Shown here piece after piece: positions 1 through 7,608 of a DNA stretch of 64,000 nucleotides. Positions within the stretch are counted from its first letter, which is position 1. Each line of letters starts with the position of its first letter. Location of the stretch: assembly GCF_011604685.1 (NCBI RefSeq), contig NZ_CP050063.1, positions 7,357,001 through 7,421,000 on the forward strand. Direction: 5' to 3'. Under the pieces are notes generated by a model, which did no database searches, was not told the origin of the DNA, and saw only the letters and a program-made list of their open reading frames with translations. Origin of the DNA: Spirosoma aureum. GTDB lineage: Bacteria; Bacteroidota; Bacteroidia; Cytophagales; Spirosomataceae. The position numbers and the translations under genes are program-made.

Positions 1-194
1 GCCGGGAAGCCAACTCACCTATTCACCTCATTACAAGCGAAAACCTGAAGGATATTTATTACGACCAGGCCGATAAAACAGCTGTTTTCGATACTATTGA
101 CGATTTAGGCAACAAACCAGCCGACCAGGCCAGAAAATTGTTACGCCTGTTTTATAGCAACGACAACAACAGCGCAAGCCATGCAGCCTCGTAA
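1..194 (+). CDS. C-terminal end of an unidentified protein (partial)
   Basis: Only about 63 codons lie in the window: the frame begins at base 3 and stops with TAA at 192-194, so the start is off the left edge. The visible tail is soluble, rich in Asp and Asn, has no membrane segment, and ends in SNDNNSASHAAS. I recognise no domain in it and assign no function. A weak hairpin at 201-226 and a stronger terminator at 258-284 close the transcription unit. Confidence 0.6.
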   Translation, partial: REANSPIHLITSENLKDIYYDQADKTAVFDTIDDLGNKPADQARKLLRLFYSNDNNSASHAAS

Positions 195-257
195 GTGCTA
201 GAAGAATTGTCTGTAGACAATCTTCAGAATACGGTTTAAAGTAGTCCGGTAGTAATT

Positions 258-284
258 AATTGCCAGTCAACTAGACTGGCAATT
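258..284 (+). terminator. Intrinsic terminator of the left-edge gene
   Basis: An 11-bp perfect stem (AATTGCCAGTC at 258-268 with its complement at 274-284) encloses a 5-base loop and is followed by a T-rich run (TTTCTTT). Confidence 0.75.
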
Positions 285-393
285 TTCTTTATAGCGCGGG
301 GTAGCGTCAGGTTTAGAACAAACATTAGTTAGCCCGTTCTGGTCAAATCTGTAAATTTATTTTCGTTCAATTAAATTTTCTTCCACAGAAAAC

Positions 394-437
394 TTGACAA
401 AGCTGTATTTAATTTATTTACTTTGCCAAACAAAGTA
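394..437 (+). promoter_or_regulatory. Promoter with overlapping palindromic operator, copy 1
   Basis: A TTGACA box (394-399) lies 18 bases before TTACTTTG (418-425), one mismatch from the Bacteroidota -7 box TAnnTTTG. The -7 region is the left half of a perfect inverted repeat TACTTTG-N5-CAAAGTA (419-437), ten bases before the chosen ATG at 447. A protein bound there would block the promoter. The same repeat, with the same arms and spacer length, precedes the XrtN operon at 2784-2802. Binding by the HTH regulator at 2402-2698 is an inference from position. Confidence 0.7.
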
Positions 438-446
438 CTTTTAAAT

Positions 447-1169
447 ATGCAGCAATTACTTTACATCCCCCGCCCTCACCCCATCGACCGATCTGGTCAG
501 CCGAAAACCAGCAAGGGTCTGATGGCCTTAGCGGGTCTAACAGTCGCGGGCCTTTGTCTTGTGATCACTCGTGGATTACTGACCAATAACTGGTGGTTTT
601 TCATCATGTTAACCTGGAATCTGTTTCTGGCGTTTTTTCCGCTGGGCGTTGTCCTCGTTTTGCGCGATCTGCGGACAGCCGGTATTATGAACCGTTGGCT
701 GCTTTGGATTGGACTGGCGATCTGGCTGGTGTTCTTACCCAACGCACCTTATATCATTACGGACCTTTATCACATAAAAAATATTGATAAGCCGCTGCTC
801 TGGTTCGATACCATAACCCTCTTCCTGTTTGCCCAAACGGGTTTGCTGGCTGGCTTATATTCTGCCCTGATCGTCCATCGGATGGTCCGTCCGCTCATTG
901 GTGCACGACTGACCTGGATCGCCTTGCTGACTAGTCAGCTTTTATCTGGCTTCGGGATTTATCTGGGCAGATTTGGCCGCTGGAATAGCTGGGATTTATT
1001 AGCAAACCCCCTGGCTTTATTCGATGCGATTGCCGGAGCAAGCAGCAATCACCTAAGCTTGAAATTAACACTGGCCTATGGTTTTGTACTGGCCGTTCTG
1101 TATGTGGCTTTCTGGTGGTATGTCGATTATGAGCGCGATCAATCCAACTTAAAAAGGCCTTTTTTGTAG
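447..1169 (+). CDS. DUF1361 family integral membrane protein
   Basis: About 240 residues with six or so hydrophobic segments. The conserved core reads NLFLAFFPLG followed by a hydrophobic stretch ending in LPNAPYIITDLYH, which is the signature I associate with DUF1361 membrane proteins of unknown function. I start it at the ATG at 447, not the upstream TTG at 423, because the TTG lies inside the palindromic operator and -7 box. It is monocistronic or reads on towards dgkA. The operator shared with the XrtN operon suggests that it belongs to the same regulon, perhaps in the envelope. Confidence 0.8.
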   Translation: MQQLLYIPRPHPIDRSGQPKTSKGLMALAGLTVAGLCLVITRGLLTNNWWFFIMLTWNLFLAFFPLGVVLVLRDLRTAGIMNRWLLWIGLAIWLVFLPNAPYIITDLYHIKNIDKPLLWFDTITLFLFAQTGLLAGLYSALIVHRMVRPLIGARLTWIALLTSQLLSGFGIYLGRFGRWNSWDLLANPLALFDAIAGASSNHLSLKLTLAYGFVLAVLYVAFWWYVDYERDQSNLKRPFL

Positions 1170-1263
1170 TTCTAACAGCAATACGAACGCACGGCTACGT
1201 TGAGCTATAACGATCATTGGCTATTACCTTAGCTACCTAAATTACCCAACGACCAATTAATGC

Positions 1264-1271
1264 TATGTTTG
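1264..1271 (+). promoter_or_regulatory. Candidate -7 box of dgkA
   Basis: TATGTTTG fits TAnnTTTG exactly and lies only 4 bases before the ATG at 1276, so the transcript would have almost no leader. Confidence 0.5.
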
Positions 1272-1275
1272 CCAC

Positions 1276-1647
1276 ATGATTAATTTCCGTAAAGTCTGGC
1301 GTAGTTTTGGGTTTGCGCGACAGGGTATCGTTGATTTATTTCGATACGAGAACAACGCCAAAGTACATTTGCTCATCGCAGGACTCGTATTCGTTGCCGG
1401 GTTCTGGCTGGAGATTAGTCGGGTAGAGTGGGCCATTATTCTGACACAAGTTGGGCTCGTCTGGGCTGCCGAAGCGTTCAATACGGCGATTGAAAAGATC
1501 TGCGATTTTGTCTCTCCGGGCCTGCATCCGCAAATAAAAGCGATCAAAGATTTATCGTCCGGTGCAGTATTGATTCTTGCAGTCACAGCCGTACTCGTAG
1601 GGCTACTTATTCTAGGCAGTAAATTACTTGCAATTTTTAATGGGTAG
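1276..1647 (+). CDS. dgkA: Diacylglycerol/undecaprenol kinase (DgkA family)
   Basis: A 123-residue three-helix inner-membrane kinase that phosphorylates a lipid alcohol, in Gram-negatives diacylglycerol and in Firmicutes undecaprenol. The family core is intact: EAFNTAIEKICDFV (catalytic Glu and Asn) near residues 75-88 and IKDLSSGAVLI near residues 97-107, with an amphipathic N-terminal helix containing FRYENNAKVHLL. Length is typical. Its neighbours are membrane proteins; the 110-base gap to the next gene has no clear terminator. Which lipid is the substrate cannot be told from sequence alone. Confidence 0.93.
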   Translation: MINFRKVWRSFGFARQGIVDLFRYENNAKVHLLIAGLVFVAGFWLEISRVEWAIILTQVGLVWAAEAFNTAIEKICDFVSPGLHPQIKAIKDLSSGAVLILAVTAVLVGLLILGSKLLAIFNG

Positions 1648-1757
1648 TCTATCCGTAGCAATTGCCCATGTATTGAACAAAAACGGCGGTAGCAAACTGC
1701 CAAAGCGACGGCCGCAATAAACCGAATACCTTAAACGCTAAAAAGAAACTCTTTTCC

Positions 1758-2405
1758 ATGTACGAATCGCGCGAACATCTACAGACGCTGACTGAGATCC
1801 GCAGCCTGATGGAACGCTCTTCCAAATTCCTGTCATTGAGCGGCTTATCGGGCGTATCAGCGGGCATTATTGCTCTAATAGGGGCTACTGTTGTTTATGT
1901 TCGCCTACGAACTGATCTGCTTCAGGCACTGAGCTACCAGCGAATCGAACTTTACAACGACACTGCTCACCAGGCTATTCGCGAATTTTTGGTTACAGTG
2001 GCTATTGTTGTCTTATTGACGGCTTTACTGAGTGGCAGTTATTTTACCATTCGAAAAGCACGGCGACAAGGATTAAGCGTCTGGAACTCGTCGTCGCAAC
2101 GATTGCTCTGGTCATTGGCTGTTCCACTGGCAGCCGGGGGTATATTTTGTTTAGCCCTATTACACTATAATATGATCTGGCTGGCTTTTCCGTCAACCCT
2201 AATTTTTTACGGATTAGCTTTGCTCAATGGCAGCAAATACACCGTTCGCGATGTCGAATCGCTCAGTTATTGTGAAATTGGGCTTGGATTACTCTCCTTA
2301 TTTTGGCCAGGCTACAACCTGCTGGCATGGTCAGTTGGTTTCGGGGTTCTACATATCGTTTACGGCCTGGCCATGTATTTTAAATACGAACGCAATACCG
2401 CATGA
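1758..2405 (+). CDS. Multi-pass membrane protein paired with an HTH regulator
   Basis: 215 residues: a soluble N-terminal helix (MYESREHLQTLTEIRSLMER) and then about six hydrophobic helices. I do not recognise a named domain. The last codons overlap the next gene by 4 bases (ATGA at 2402-2405), so the two are translationally coupled. Membrane protein plus small HTH_34-type regulator pairs are common in Bacteroidota, and the membrane partner may sense or modulate; that role is inference. No copy of the 7-5-7 palindrome is visible upstream. Confidence 0.75.
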   Translation: MYESREHLQTLTEIRSLMERSSKFLSLSGLSGVSAGIIALIGATVVYVRLRTDLLQALSYQRIELYNDTAHQAIREFLVTVAIVVLLTALLSGSYFTIRKARRQGLSVWNSSSQRLLWSLAVPLAAGGIFCLALLHYNMIWLAFPSTLIFYGLALLNGSKYTVRDVESLSYCEIGLGLLSLFWPGYNLLAWSVGFGVLHIVYGLAMYFKYERNTA

Positions 2406-2698
2406 AAGACCTACTGGCTCAATTCAATAAAGCCTTTGAGAGTAAAGCGCGGTTAAACATCATGTCGGTTCTGATCGTTAATGACGCCATGAGTTTTAAC
2501 GCGTTTAAAGAGCTGCTCGGCCTTACCGATGGTAACCTCGCTACCCATCTGCGAGCGTTGGAAGAGTCGGGCTATATCGCTGTGCAGAAGCAATTTGTTG
2601 GCCGTAAGCCCAATACAACCTATTCAGCTACCGATGCCGGACGGCAGGCTTTTTCCGATCACCTCAACGCTCTGGAAGAGTTTATCAAAAATCTATAA
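2402..2698 (+). CDS. Winged helix-turn-helix regulator (HTH_34 type)
   Basis: 98 residues, essentially one winged-helix domain: residues 17-45 contain the first helices, the recognition region is LTDGNLATHLRALEESGYI (about residues 42-60) and the wing follows with VGRKPNTTYSATDAGRQAF. This pattern matches PF13601-like regulators. It overlaps the upstream membrane gene by 4 bases. It lies between two copies of the TACTTTG-N5-CAAAGTA palindrome and directly before the XrtN operon, which makes it the best candidate to bind them; no direct evidence of binding exists here. Confidence 0.88.
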   Translation: MKDLLAQFNKAFESKARLNIMSVLIVNDAMSFNAFKELLGLTDGNLATHLRALEESGYIAVQKQFVGRKPNTTYSATDAGRQAFSDHLNALEEFIKNL

Positions 2699-2783
2699 AA
2701 ACAGCTTCTAAACGATTACGGTAGGAATAAAAAACGGATTGAATAATCCGTAATGCTTCATTGTGTCCATTTTTTTCTTTTTT

Positions 2784-2802
2784 TACTTTGTAAAACAAAG
2801 TA
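2784..2802 (+). promoter_or_regulatory. Palindromic operator, copy 2 (XrtN operon)
   Basis: TACTTTG-TAAAA-CAAAGTA has the same 7-base arms and 5-base spacer as copy 1 at 419-437. The left arm is part of a -7-like TTACTTTG (2783-2790). The ATG of the operon's first gene begins 6 bases after the right arm. Confidence 0.7.
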
Positions 2803-2807
2803 CTTTT

Positions 2808-5462
2808 ATGAAAATAGAAAGCCGAGTTACTACCCAGCTACCAGAAATCCCCAAACAGACTGAACGTTCAGATGTGTATAGTAATAACCATGCGTCTACT
2901 ACTCCACCTCTACCCTGGCTGAAGCCTTTTCAGGAGCCACTATTTGGCATAGGGCTGGTGATGTTGGTCCTATCAGCCGGGGCCTTCCTGCTTTACGACC
3001 TCCTGAATGATTCCGGCCGGACGGGAACCTATAATAGCCTGATGATTATGCTCCATTATGGCCTATTCATTATCTATGGGCTCATGTTGTGGACGAGCGG
3101 ATATCTGAAAATACGAGATACCAGTCGGCATCGTCCAGTCAGATGGCTGGGTCTTTTGCTGTGGCTAATCAGTGCTTATGCCCTAAATCGGGACCTACCT
3201 GTTTTTCAGCAATCAACAGAATGGCTGTGTTGGGCATTAACTTTAGTTGGAATTGCGATGACAGGCTATGCATGGCTCGATATGCTTTCGGTACGCATCC
3301 AGCAACTACTGTACGCGGTGCTTGCCTTCGGCTTTTGGGTCTTTGCTTATATGGCTGTCTATATGGTTGAGTGGTATATCGTAAGTGTACCCCTGTTAAT
3401 TGGCCTTGGTTTATCCTGTCATACATTTGTCCCACTGGCTTTTACCATTACACTTGGCAGACGATTATGGTATGATTGCAGGCATAACGAACACCTCCGA
3501 CCAGGCGTAGTTCTTGGAGCGGCTATTCCGGTTGTGGCGCTGGTAATCTTTCTAACAGGGTGGGTAAGTGATTTAAATCGGATCGATCGGATCCGGCGGG
3601 AAAGTACAATTCGCCAAACCAGCGATCTACCCGAATGGGTTCTTATAGCCCAACAACTAAAACCCGACTGGATCACGAACCGGTTGCTTCTTGCCGGTCA
3701 ATTGTATGATCTTGGGCCTTTCTTCAGCAATAGCAGCGGGTTCTTTCCGTCACAGACGGGGCTGGATGACGCCCGTCAGCACGATCCGCTGGTTGTGATT
3801 GCGTCAAATCTGTATCCCACTGACGGCTTAACAGCCTCAGATAAGCTGAGGCTGTTGAAAACAATCCATGATGAACGTCATATTACAGAAGAAAAATTCT
3901 GGACAGGACGTCATTTGGCTATTTCGGATGTGGTTTCGCAGGTACGCATCTGGCCGCAGTTTCGACTGAGTTACACAGAAAAGACAATTCGTATTCATAA
4001 TCGGGCCTCGATAACAACCGAAGAAGCCCTACTTACCTTCCATTTGCCGTCCGGCTCAGTTGTATCATCCATGTCTTTATGGGTGAATGGTCGTGAAGAA
4101 CCAGCTCGGCTAACAACCGTTGCCAAGGCTGATTCGGTTTATCGTACCATTGTAGGGGTCGAATCAAGAATCTCAGCCCGCGATCCATCAGTAGTTTTCT
4201 GGCAGGAAGGCAACCGGGTAACAATTCGTGTGTTCCCATGTCGGGCAAATGAAGACAGACGCGTAAAACTGGGCATCACATCGCCGTTGGCAGTAGCAGG
4301 AAACGAGTTAGTCTATCAAAACGCCTATTTCGAAGGCCCGAACGCCATTTCCGCCACCGAATTAATCAACATTGATTTTGACCAGACGCCCCAAAGTCTA
4401 GAGTCACCGTGGTTGCTGGATAAGCTAACTGGCAATCAGTTAACCCATCAGGGGAGCTACGAGCCTAACTGGTCGCTCCGGTTTAAGGCTCCGGCCTTAT
4501 CGCCCGACGCCTTTGTGATGCCAGACAGCAACCTGGCCTATCAACTGATCCCTTATAAACCAACATGGGACTCATTTGTACCTACTGACGTGTATCTGGA
4601 CGTGAATGCAGCCTGGACGAAAGATGAGTTCATAGCTGTATTCAACGCTGCGACCCAGATTAAAAGCCATGTATGGTTATTCGACGATGGGCTTAAACAG
4701 CTTACCAAACAGGATCTGGAGGCTACATACAACAGGCTCTCGGCACAGCAATTCAGCCTATTTCCCGTCTACAGGATTCAAAAACCAGCAACGGCCTTAC
4801 TCATTACAAAAGCAACCCTTTCGTCACCGACGCTGAGCGACTTAAAAAATACCGTTTTTGCAGAACGGATGCAGCAAACGGGCCGGCAAACAGAACCCAT
4901 CCGAACGTTCTGCCTCGGCAATACCTTATCGCCATACCTCAAAACACTCTCAGAGCTCAGTGTTCTGAACGTGACATCCGGAGCAATTAGTGATCTATCG
5001 CACCAGGTTATCGCTCAACACCAATTTCCAAAACAACTGAATGAGCCAGGCCAGATTGCTCTGCCTGAAGCAGGGGTTAATATTCAGGAAATAACCCGGC
5101 CAGAGCCGACGGCAACTATTTTAAGAAAGTCCAGCGCGCCTGATCACCTGGCGCGGCTGTTTGCCTATAACCATCTACTACATCAAATCGGTCGACACTA
5201 TTTCACGCCCAATTATCAGACCGACACATTGATACATGAAGCACAGATGGCTCACGTTGTCTCTCCCCTATCAAGCCTGATCGTTCTGGAAACAGCTAAT
5301 GATTATGAGCGATTTGGCATAAAAAAAGACAGATCAGGGCTTGAAAACGCCACACTAAAGCAGGAAGGGGCCGTGCCTGAACCCCACGAATGGGCGCTTC
5401 TGGCGATGCTGGCAGGATTTATTGGTTGGCTGATCTGGAAAAAACGGTATGCTACTGCTTGA
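2808..5462 (+). CDS. XrtN-system VIT domain protein with PEP-type sorting tail
   Basis: 884 residues from the ATG at 2808; the GTG at 2763 would lie upstream of the operator and is rejected. The N-terminal third (about residues 45-260) is a bundle of around seven membrane helices. A VIT-like domain follows at about 375-490 (LTFHLPSGSVVSSMSLWVNG, then VEARISARDPSVV-like text), then a soluble part of unknown fold. The C-terminus is a classical exosortase signal: PEP at about residues 856-858, a hydrophobic helix (WALLAMLAGFIGWLIW), then the basic end KKR. The next gene is the exosortase, overlapping by 14 bases, so this is its presumed dedicated substrate. The biological role is unknown. Confidence 0.87.
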   Translation: MKIESRVTTQLPEIPKQTERSDVYSNNHASTTPPLPWLKPFQEPLFGIGLVMLVLSAGAFLLYDLLNDSGRTGTYNSLMIMLHYGLFIIYGLMLWTSGYLKIRDTSRHRPVRWLGLLLWLISAYALNRDLPVFQQSTEWLCWALTLVGIAMTGYAWLDMLSVRIQQLLYAVLAFGFWVFAYMAVYMVEWYIVSVPLLIGLGLSCHTFVPLAFTITLGRRLWYDCRHNEHLRPGVVLGAAIPVVALVIFLTGWVSDLNRIDRIRRESTIRQTSDLPEWVLIAQQLKPDWITNRLLLAGQLYDLGPFFSNSSGFFPSQTGLDDARQHDPLVVIASNLYPTDGLTASDKLRLLKTIHDERHITEEKFWTGRHLAISDVVSQVRIWPQFRLSYTEKTIRIHNRASITTEEALLTFHLPSGSVVSSMSLWVNGREEPARLTTVAKADSVYRTIVGVESRISARDPSVVFWQEGNRVTIRVFPCRANEDRRVKLGITSPLAVAGNELVYQNAYFEGPNAISATELINIDFDQTPQSLESPWLLDKLTGNQLTHQGSYEPNWSLRFKAPALSPDAFVMPDSNLAYQLIPYKPTWDSFVPTDVYLDVNAAWTKDEFIAVFNAATQIKSHVWLFDDGLKQLTKQDLEATYNRLSAQQFSLFPVYRIQKPATALLITKATLSSPTLSDLKNTVFAERMQQTGRQTEPIRTFCLGNTLSPYLKTLSELSVLNVTSGAISDLSHQVIAQHQFPKQLNEPGQIALPEAGVNIQEITRPEPTATILRKSSAPDHLARLFAYNHLLHQIGRHYFTPNYQTDTLIHEAQMAHVVSPLSSLIVLETANDYERFGIKKDRSGLENATLKQEGAVPEPHEWALLAMLAGFIGWLIWKKRYATA

Positions 5463-6552
5463 TCTAACAACCCTTCTTACCATAGCCTTGCTTCTGTTTG
5501 TGGGGTGGCCCGGCCAGAATAGGTCGGGCCACTGGATCGGACGGATCATTGCGCTACTATTGCTTTCGCCAGGGTTACGGTATTTTTCAACCCTCTTTAC
5601 ATTTCCAATCCGGCTACAACTCAGTAGCTGGGCCGGTTCACTTTTGCAGGGGGCTGGTTTGGACGTACAAACTCAGGGAAACGTTCTTGTCTATAACGGC
5701 ATAGAGATGGCCGTCGACCCGGCCTGCATGGGCCTACAAATGACCGGCGTGTCTCTTCTGGTTGCTCTTTTTTTGTTAATATGGCATGAAAATCAACACC
5801 ACAAACGAGTCCCTGTCGGCTGGGTAATGGCCTACGGATTAATCACATTTGGGCTAACCATTATATGCAATTTGTTCCGGATTATTTTTCTGGTGTTGTT
5901 TGCCGCTATGCCCGGAACATGGGCCCATGAAGCACTGGGTTTACTTTGCGTTGCCGTTTACGCCTGGCTCCCGTCGTGGGGCCTGGCCCAATCACTGGTG
6001 CATAAATTTGGAGTACAGGAGAAATGGGTACAGGAGAAACGAGCAACGATAGTTCAGGCAAAACTGCTTATCATCAGGGCCGCATGGGGGATAGGCCTGG
6101 TAGCAACTGGACTAGCTATCAGAGCCTATGCCGCAGAAGCGCCAAATTCGGCAGAAAATCTATGTAGATCAGAAATTTATACCCGCTATGGCATCCGGTA
6201 TGATGCGAATTTTACGGGTAAAACGCTAAGCAATGGTTTTGTTCAACTGACGAAGCCGGGCGTACTAATCTACCTAAAGCCTCAACCCGACTGGTTTAGC
6301 GCCGACCACAGTCCTGTTACCTGCTGGCGGGGAAATGGCTATGAACTCCGGCAAGTTCGGGAAACGATGCTGGATGGCCATCCAGCCTATATTGGTGAAT
6401 TACATCGACAAAACAAAGTGCTTCATACGGCCTGGTGGTTTAGTAACGGTAGAACGACAACGATCAGCCAGCTAACCATGCGCAGGCAAATACTCCAAGG
6501 CGAAACGGGCTTTGTTCTGGTCAATGTAACTGTTTCGGGGGATAAGATTTAA
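5449..6552 (+). CDS. xrtN: Exosortase N with a C-terminal EpsI-like domain
   Basis: 367 residues. An exosortase is an integral membrane transpeptidase-like protease that cleaves PEP-type tails. The catalytic triad can be seen: Cys93 in DPACMGLQ, Arg144 in NLFRIIFLV and His160 in WAHEALGL, within about eight membrane helices covering residues 1-220. Residues about 230-367 are periplasmic and resemble EpsI (DHSPVTCWRGNGYELR, then AWWFSNGRTT and LVNVTV), so the cyclase-sized extra domain is probably a fused EpsI-like partner. It starts within the 3' end of the substrate gene. No other PEP-tailed protein was noticed in the window. Confidence 0.88.
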   Translation: MLLLDLTTLLTIALLLFVGWPGQNRSGHWIGRIIALLLLSPGLRYFSTLFTFPIRLQLSSWAGSLLQGAGLDVQTQGNVLVYNGIEMAVDPACMGLQMTGVSLLVALFLLIWHENQHHKRVPVGWVMAYGLITFGLTIICNLFRIIFLVLFAAMPGTWAHEALGLLCVAVYAWLPSWGLAQSLVHKFGVQEKWVQEKRATIVQAKLLIIRAAWGIGLVATGLAIRAYAAEAPNSAENLCRSEIYTRYGIRYDANFTGKTLSNGFVQLTKPGVLIYLKPQPDWFSADHSPVTCWRGNGYELRQVRETMLDGHPAYIGELHRQNKVLHTAWWFSNGRTTTISQLTMRRQILQGETGFVLVNVTVSGDKI

Positions 6553-6584
6553 CCCTGGATAGATTCGGTCCGCCTGATGACATG

Positions 6585-6592
6585 TATCTTTG
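6585..6592 (+). promoter_or_regulatory. Candidate -7 box of the glycosyltransferase gene
   Basis: TATCTTTG is an exact TAnnTTTG match, 22 bases before the ATG at 6615. It argues against the upstream in-frame ATG at 6582, which would lie before the promoter. Confidence 0.5.
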
Positions 6593-6614
6593 CGCTCATC
6601 GCCATTTATACACT

Positions 6615-7490
6615 ATGAAAGTTACCGGGTTCAGTATTGTCAGAAACGCTATCAAATTTGATTACCCCATTCTCGAAGCGATTCAGTCTGTTTTACCACT
6701 TTGCGATGAGTTCGTGGTGGCCGTAGGCAATTCTGAAGATGACACACTGGCCCTGATCAAAAGCATCGATTCTGACAAGATTCGGATTATTGAAACCGTT
6801 TGGGATGATTCGCTACGGGCGGGGGGGCAAGTGTTGGCCGTAGAAACGAACAAAGCCCTTGCAGCCATCTCACCAGACACCGACTGGGCGTTTTACATCC
6901 AGGGCGATGAGGTCCTGCATGAGCGATACCTACCCGTTGTCAGACAGGCCATGGAGCAGTATCTCGATCACCCTCAGGTGGAAGGGCTGCTGTTCAACTA
7001 CCTGCACTTTTACGGATCTTATCGCTATGTAGGCGATTCGCCCCAATGGTACCGGCGTGAAATTCGGATTATTCGTTATTCGGACAACGTAACGGCTTAT
7101 CGGGATGCACAGGGGTTCCGAACAAAAGACAACAAGAAACTCCATGTTAAATTAATTGATGCCTACATCTACCATTACGGCTGGGTAAAACCACCCGAGG
7201 TACAGAAAACCAAACTAGCCGCTACGCAGCGTTTCTGGAACGATGACCAGCAAATTATGCAGGCCCGCCAGACACTCGATCATTTCGACTATGGGACTAT
7301 CGATGCATTGGCCGAATTTAAAGATGCTCAGCCAGCCATTATGCAGCCTCGCATCAACGCGCAAAACTGGCAGTTTGACTTTAATATCCGTGAAAAAAAA
7401 TATTCGTTAAAAAACCGTTTCAAGACATTCATCGAGCGAATAACCGGGTGGCGCATGGGCGAATATCGCAACTATAAACTGCTACGGTAG
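6615..7490 (+). CDS. Family 2-like glycosyltransferase
   Basis: 291 residues from MKVTGFSIVRNA. The N-terminal half is a GT-A fold of the WaaE/GT2 style: MKVTGFSIVRNAIKFDYPIL, the nucleotide strand DEFVVAVGNSEDDTLALI, and the acceptor-side motif FYIQGDEVLHERYL at about residues 98-111. It would transfer a sugar from a nucleotide donor on the cytoplasmic side; donor and acceptor cannot be told. No other glycan genes are adjacent, so it is not part of a visible polysaccharide cluster. A hairpin closes the unit at 7497-7535. Confidence 0.82.
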   Translation: MKVTGFSIVRNAIKFDYPILEAIQSVLPLCDEFVVAVGNSEDDTLALIKSIDSDKIRIIETVWDDSLRAGGQVLAVETNKALAAISPDTDWAFYIQGDEVLHERYLPVVRQAMEQYLDHPQVEGLLFNYLHFYGSYRYVGDSPQWYRREIRIIRYSDNVTAYRDAQGFRTKDNKKLHVKLIDAYIYHYGWVKPPEVQKTKLAATQRFWNDDQQIMQARQTLDHFDYGTIDALAEFKDAQPAIMQPRINAQNWQFDFNIREKKYSLKNRFKTFIERITGWRMGEYRNYKLLR

Positions 7491-7496
7491 TTTCAG

Positions 7497-7535
7497 AGAA
7501 GCCCCTGTCAATTATTACCCGAACGAGGGGCTTCT
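7497..7535 (+). terminator. Hairpin after the glycosyltransferase gene
   Basis: A 10-bp perfect stem (AGAAGCCCCT at 7497-7506, complement at 7526-7535) with a 19-base loop. No T-run follows, so termination is only probable. Confidence 0.45.
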
Positions 7536-7564
7536 TAGGGAACGGGCAAATCAGTAGAACACCG

Positions 7565-7572
7565 TAAATTTG
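7565..7572 (+). promoter_or_regulatory. Candidate -7 box of the P450 gene
   Basis: TAAATTTG matches TAnnTTTG exactly, 36 bases before the ATG at 7609. Confidence 0.45.
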
Positions 7573-7608
7573 TTTGGGCGGCCCACCCAGACCGTTTAAG
7601 TCGTTTTT

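Noticed and set aside
423..446. Upstream TTG start for the DUF1361 protein
   Set aside because: It lies inside the operator palindrome and promoter; the ATG at 447 fits the arrangement seen at the XrtN operon.
2763..2807. GTG start and poly-Phe leader for the VIT protein
   Set aside because: It precedes the operator and -7 box; the ATG at 2808 is far better.
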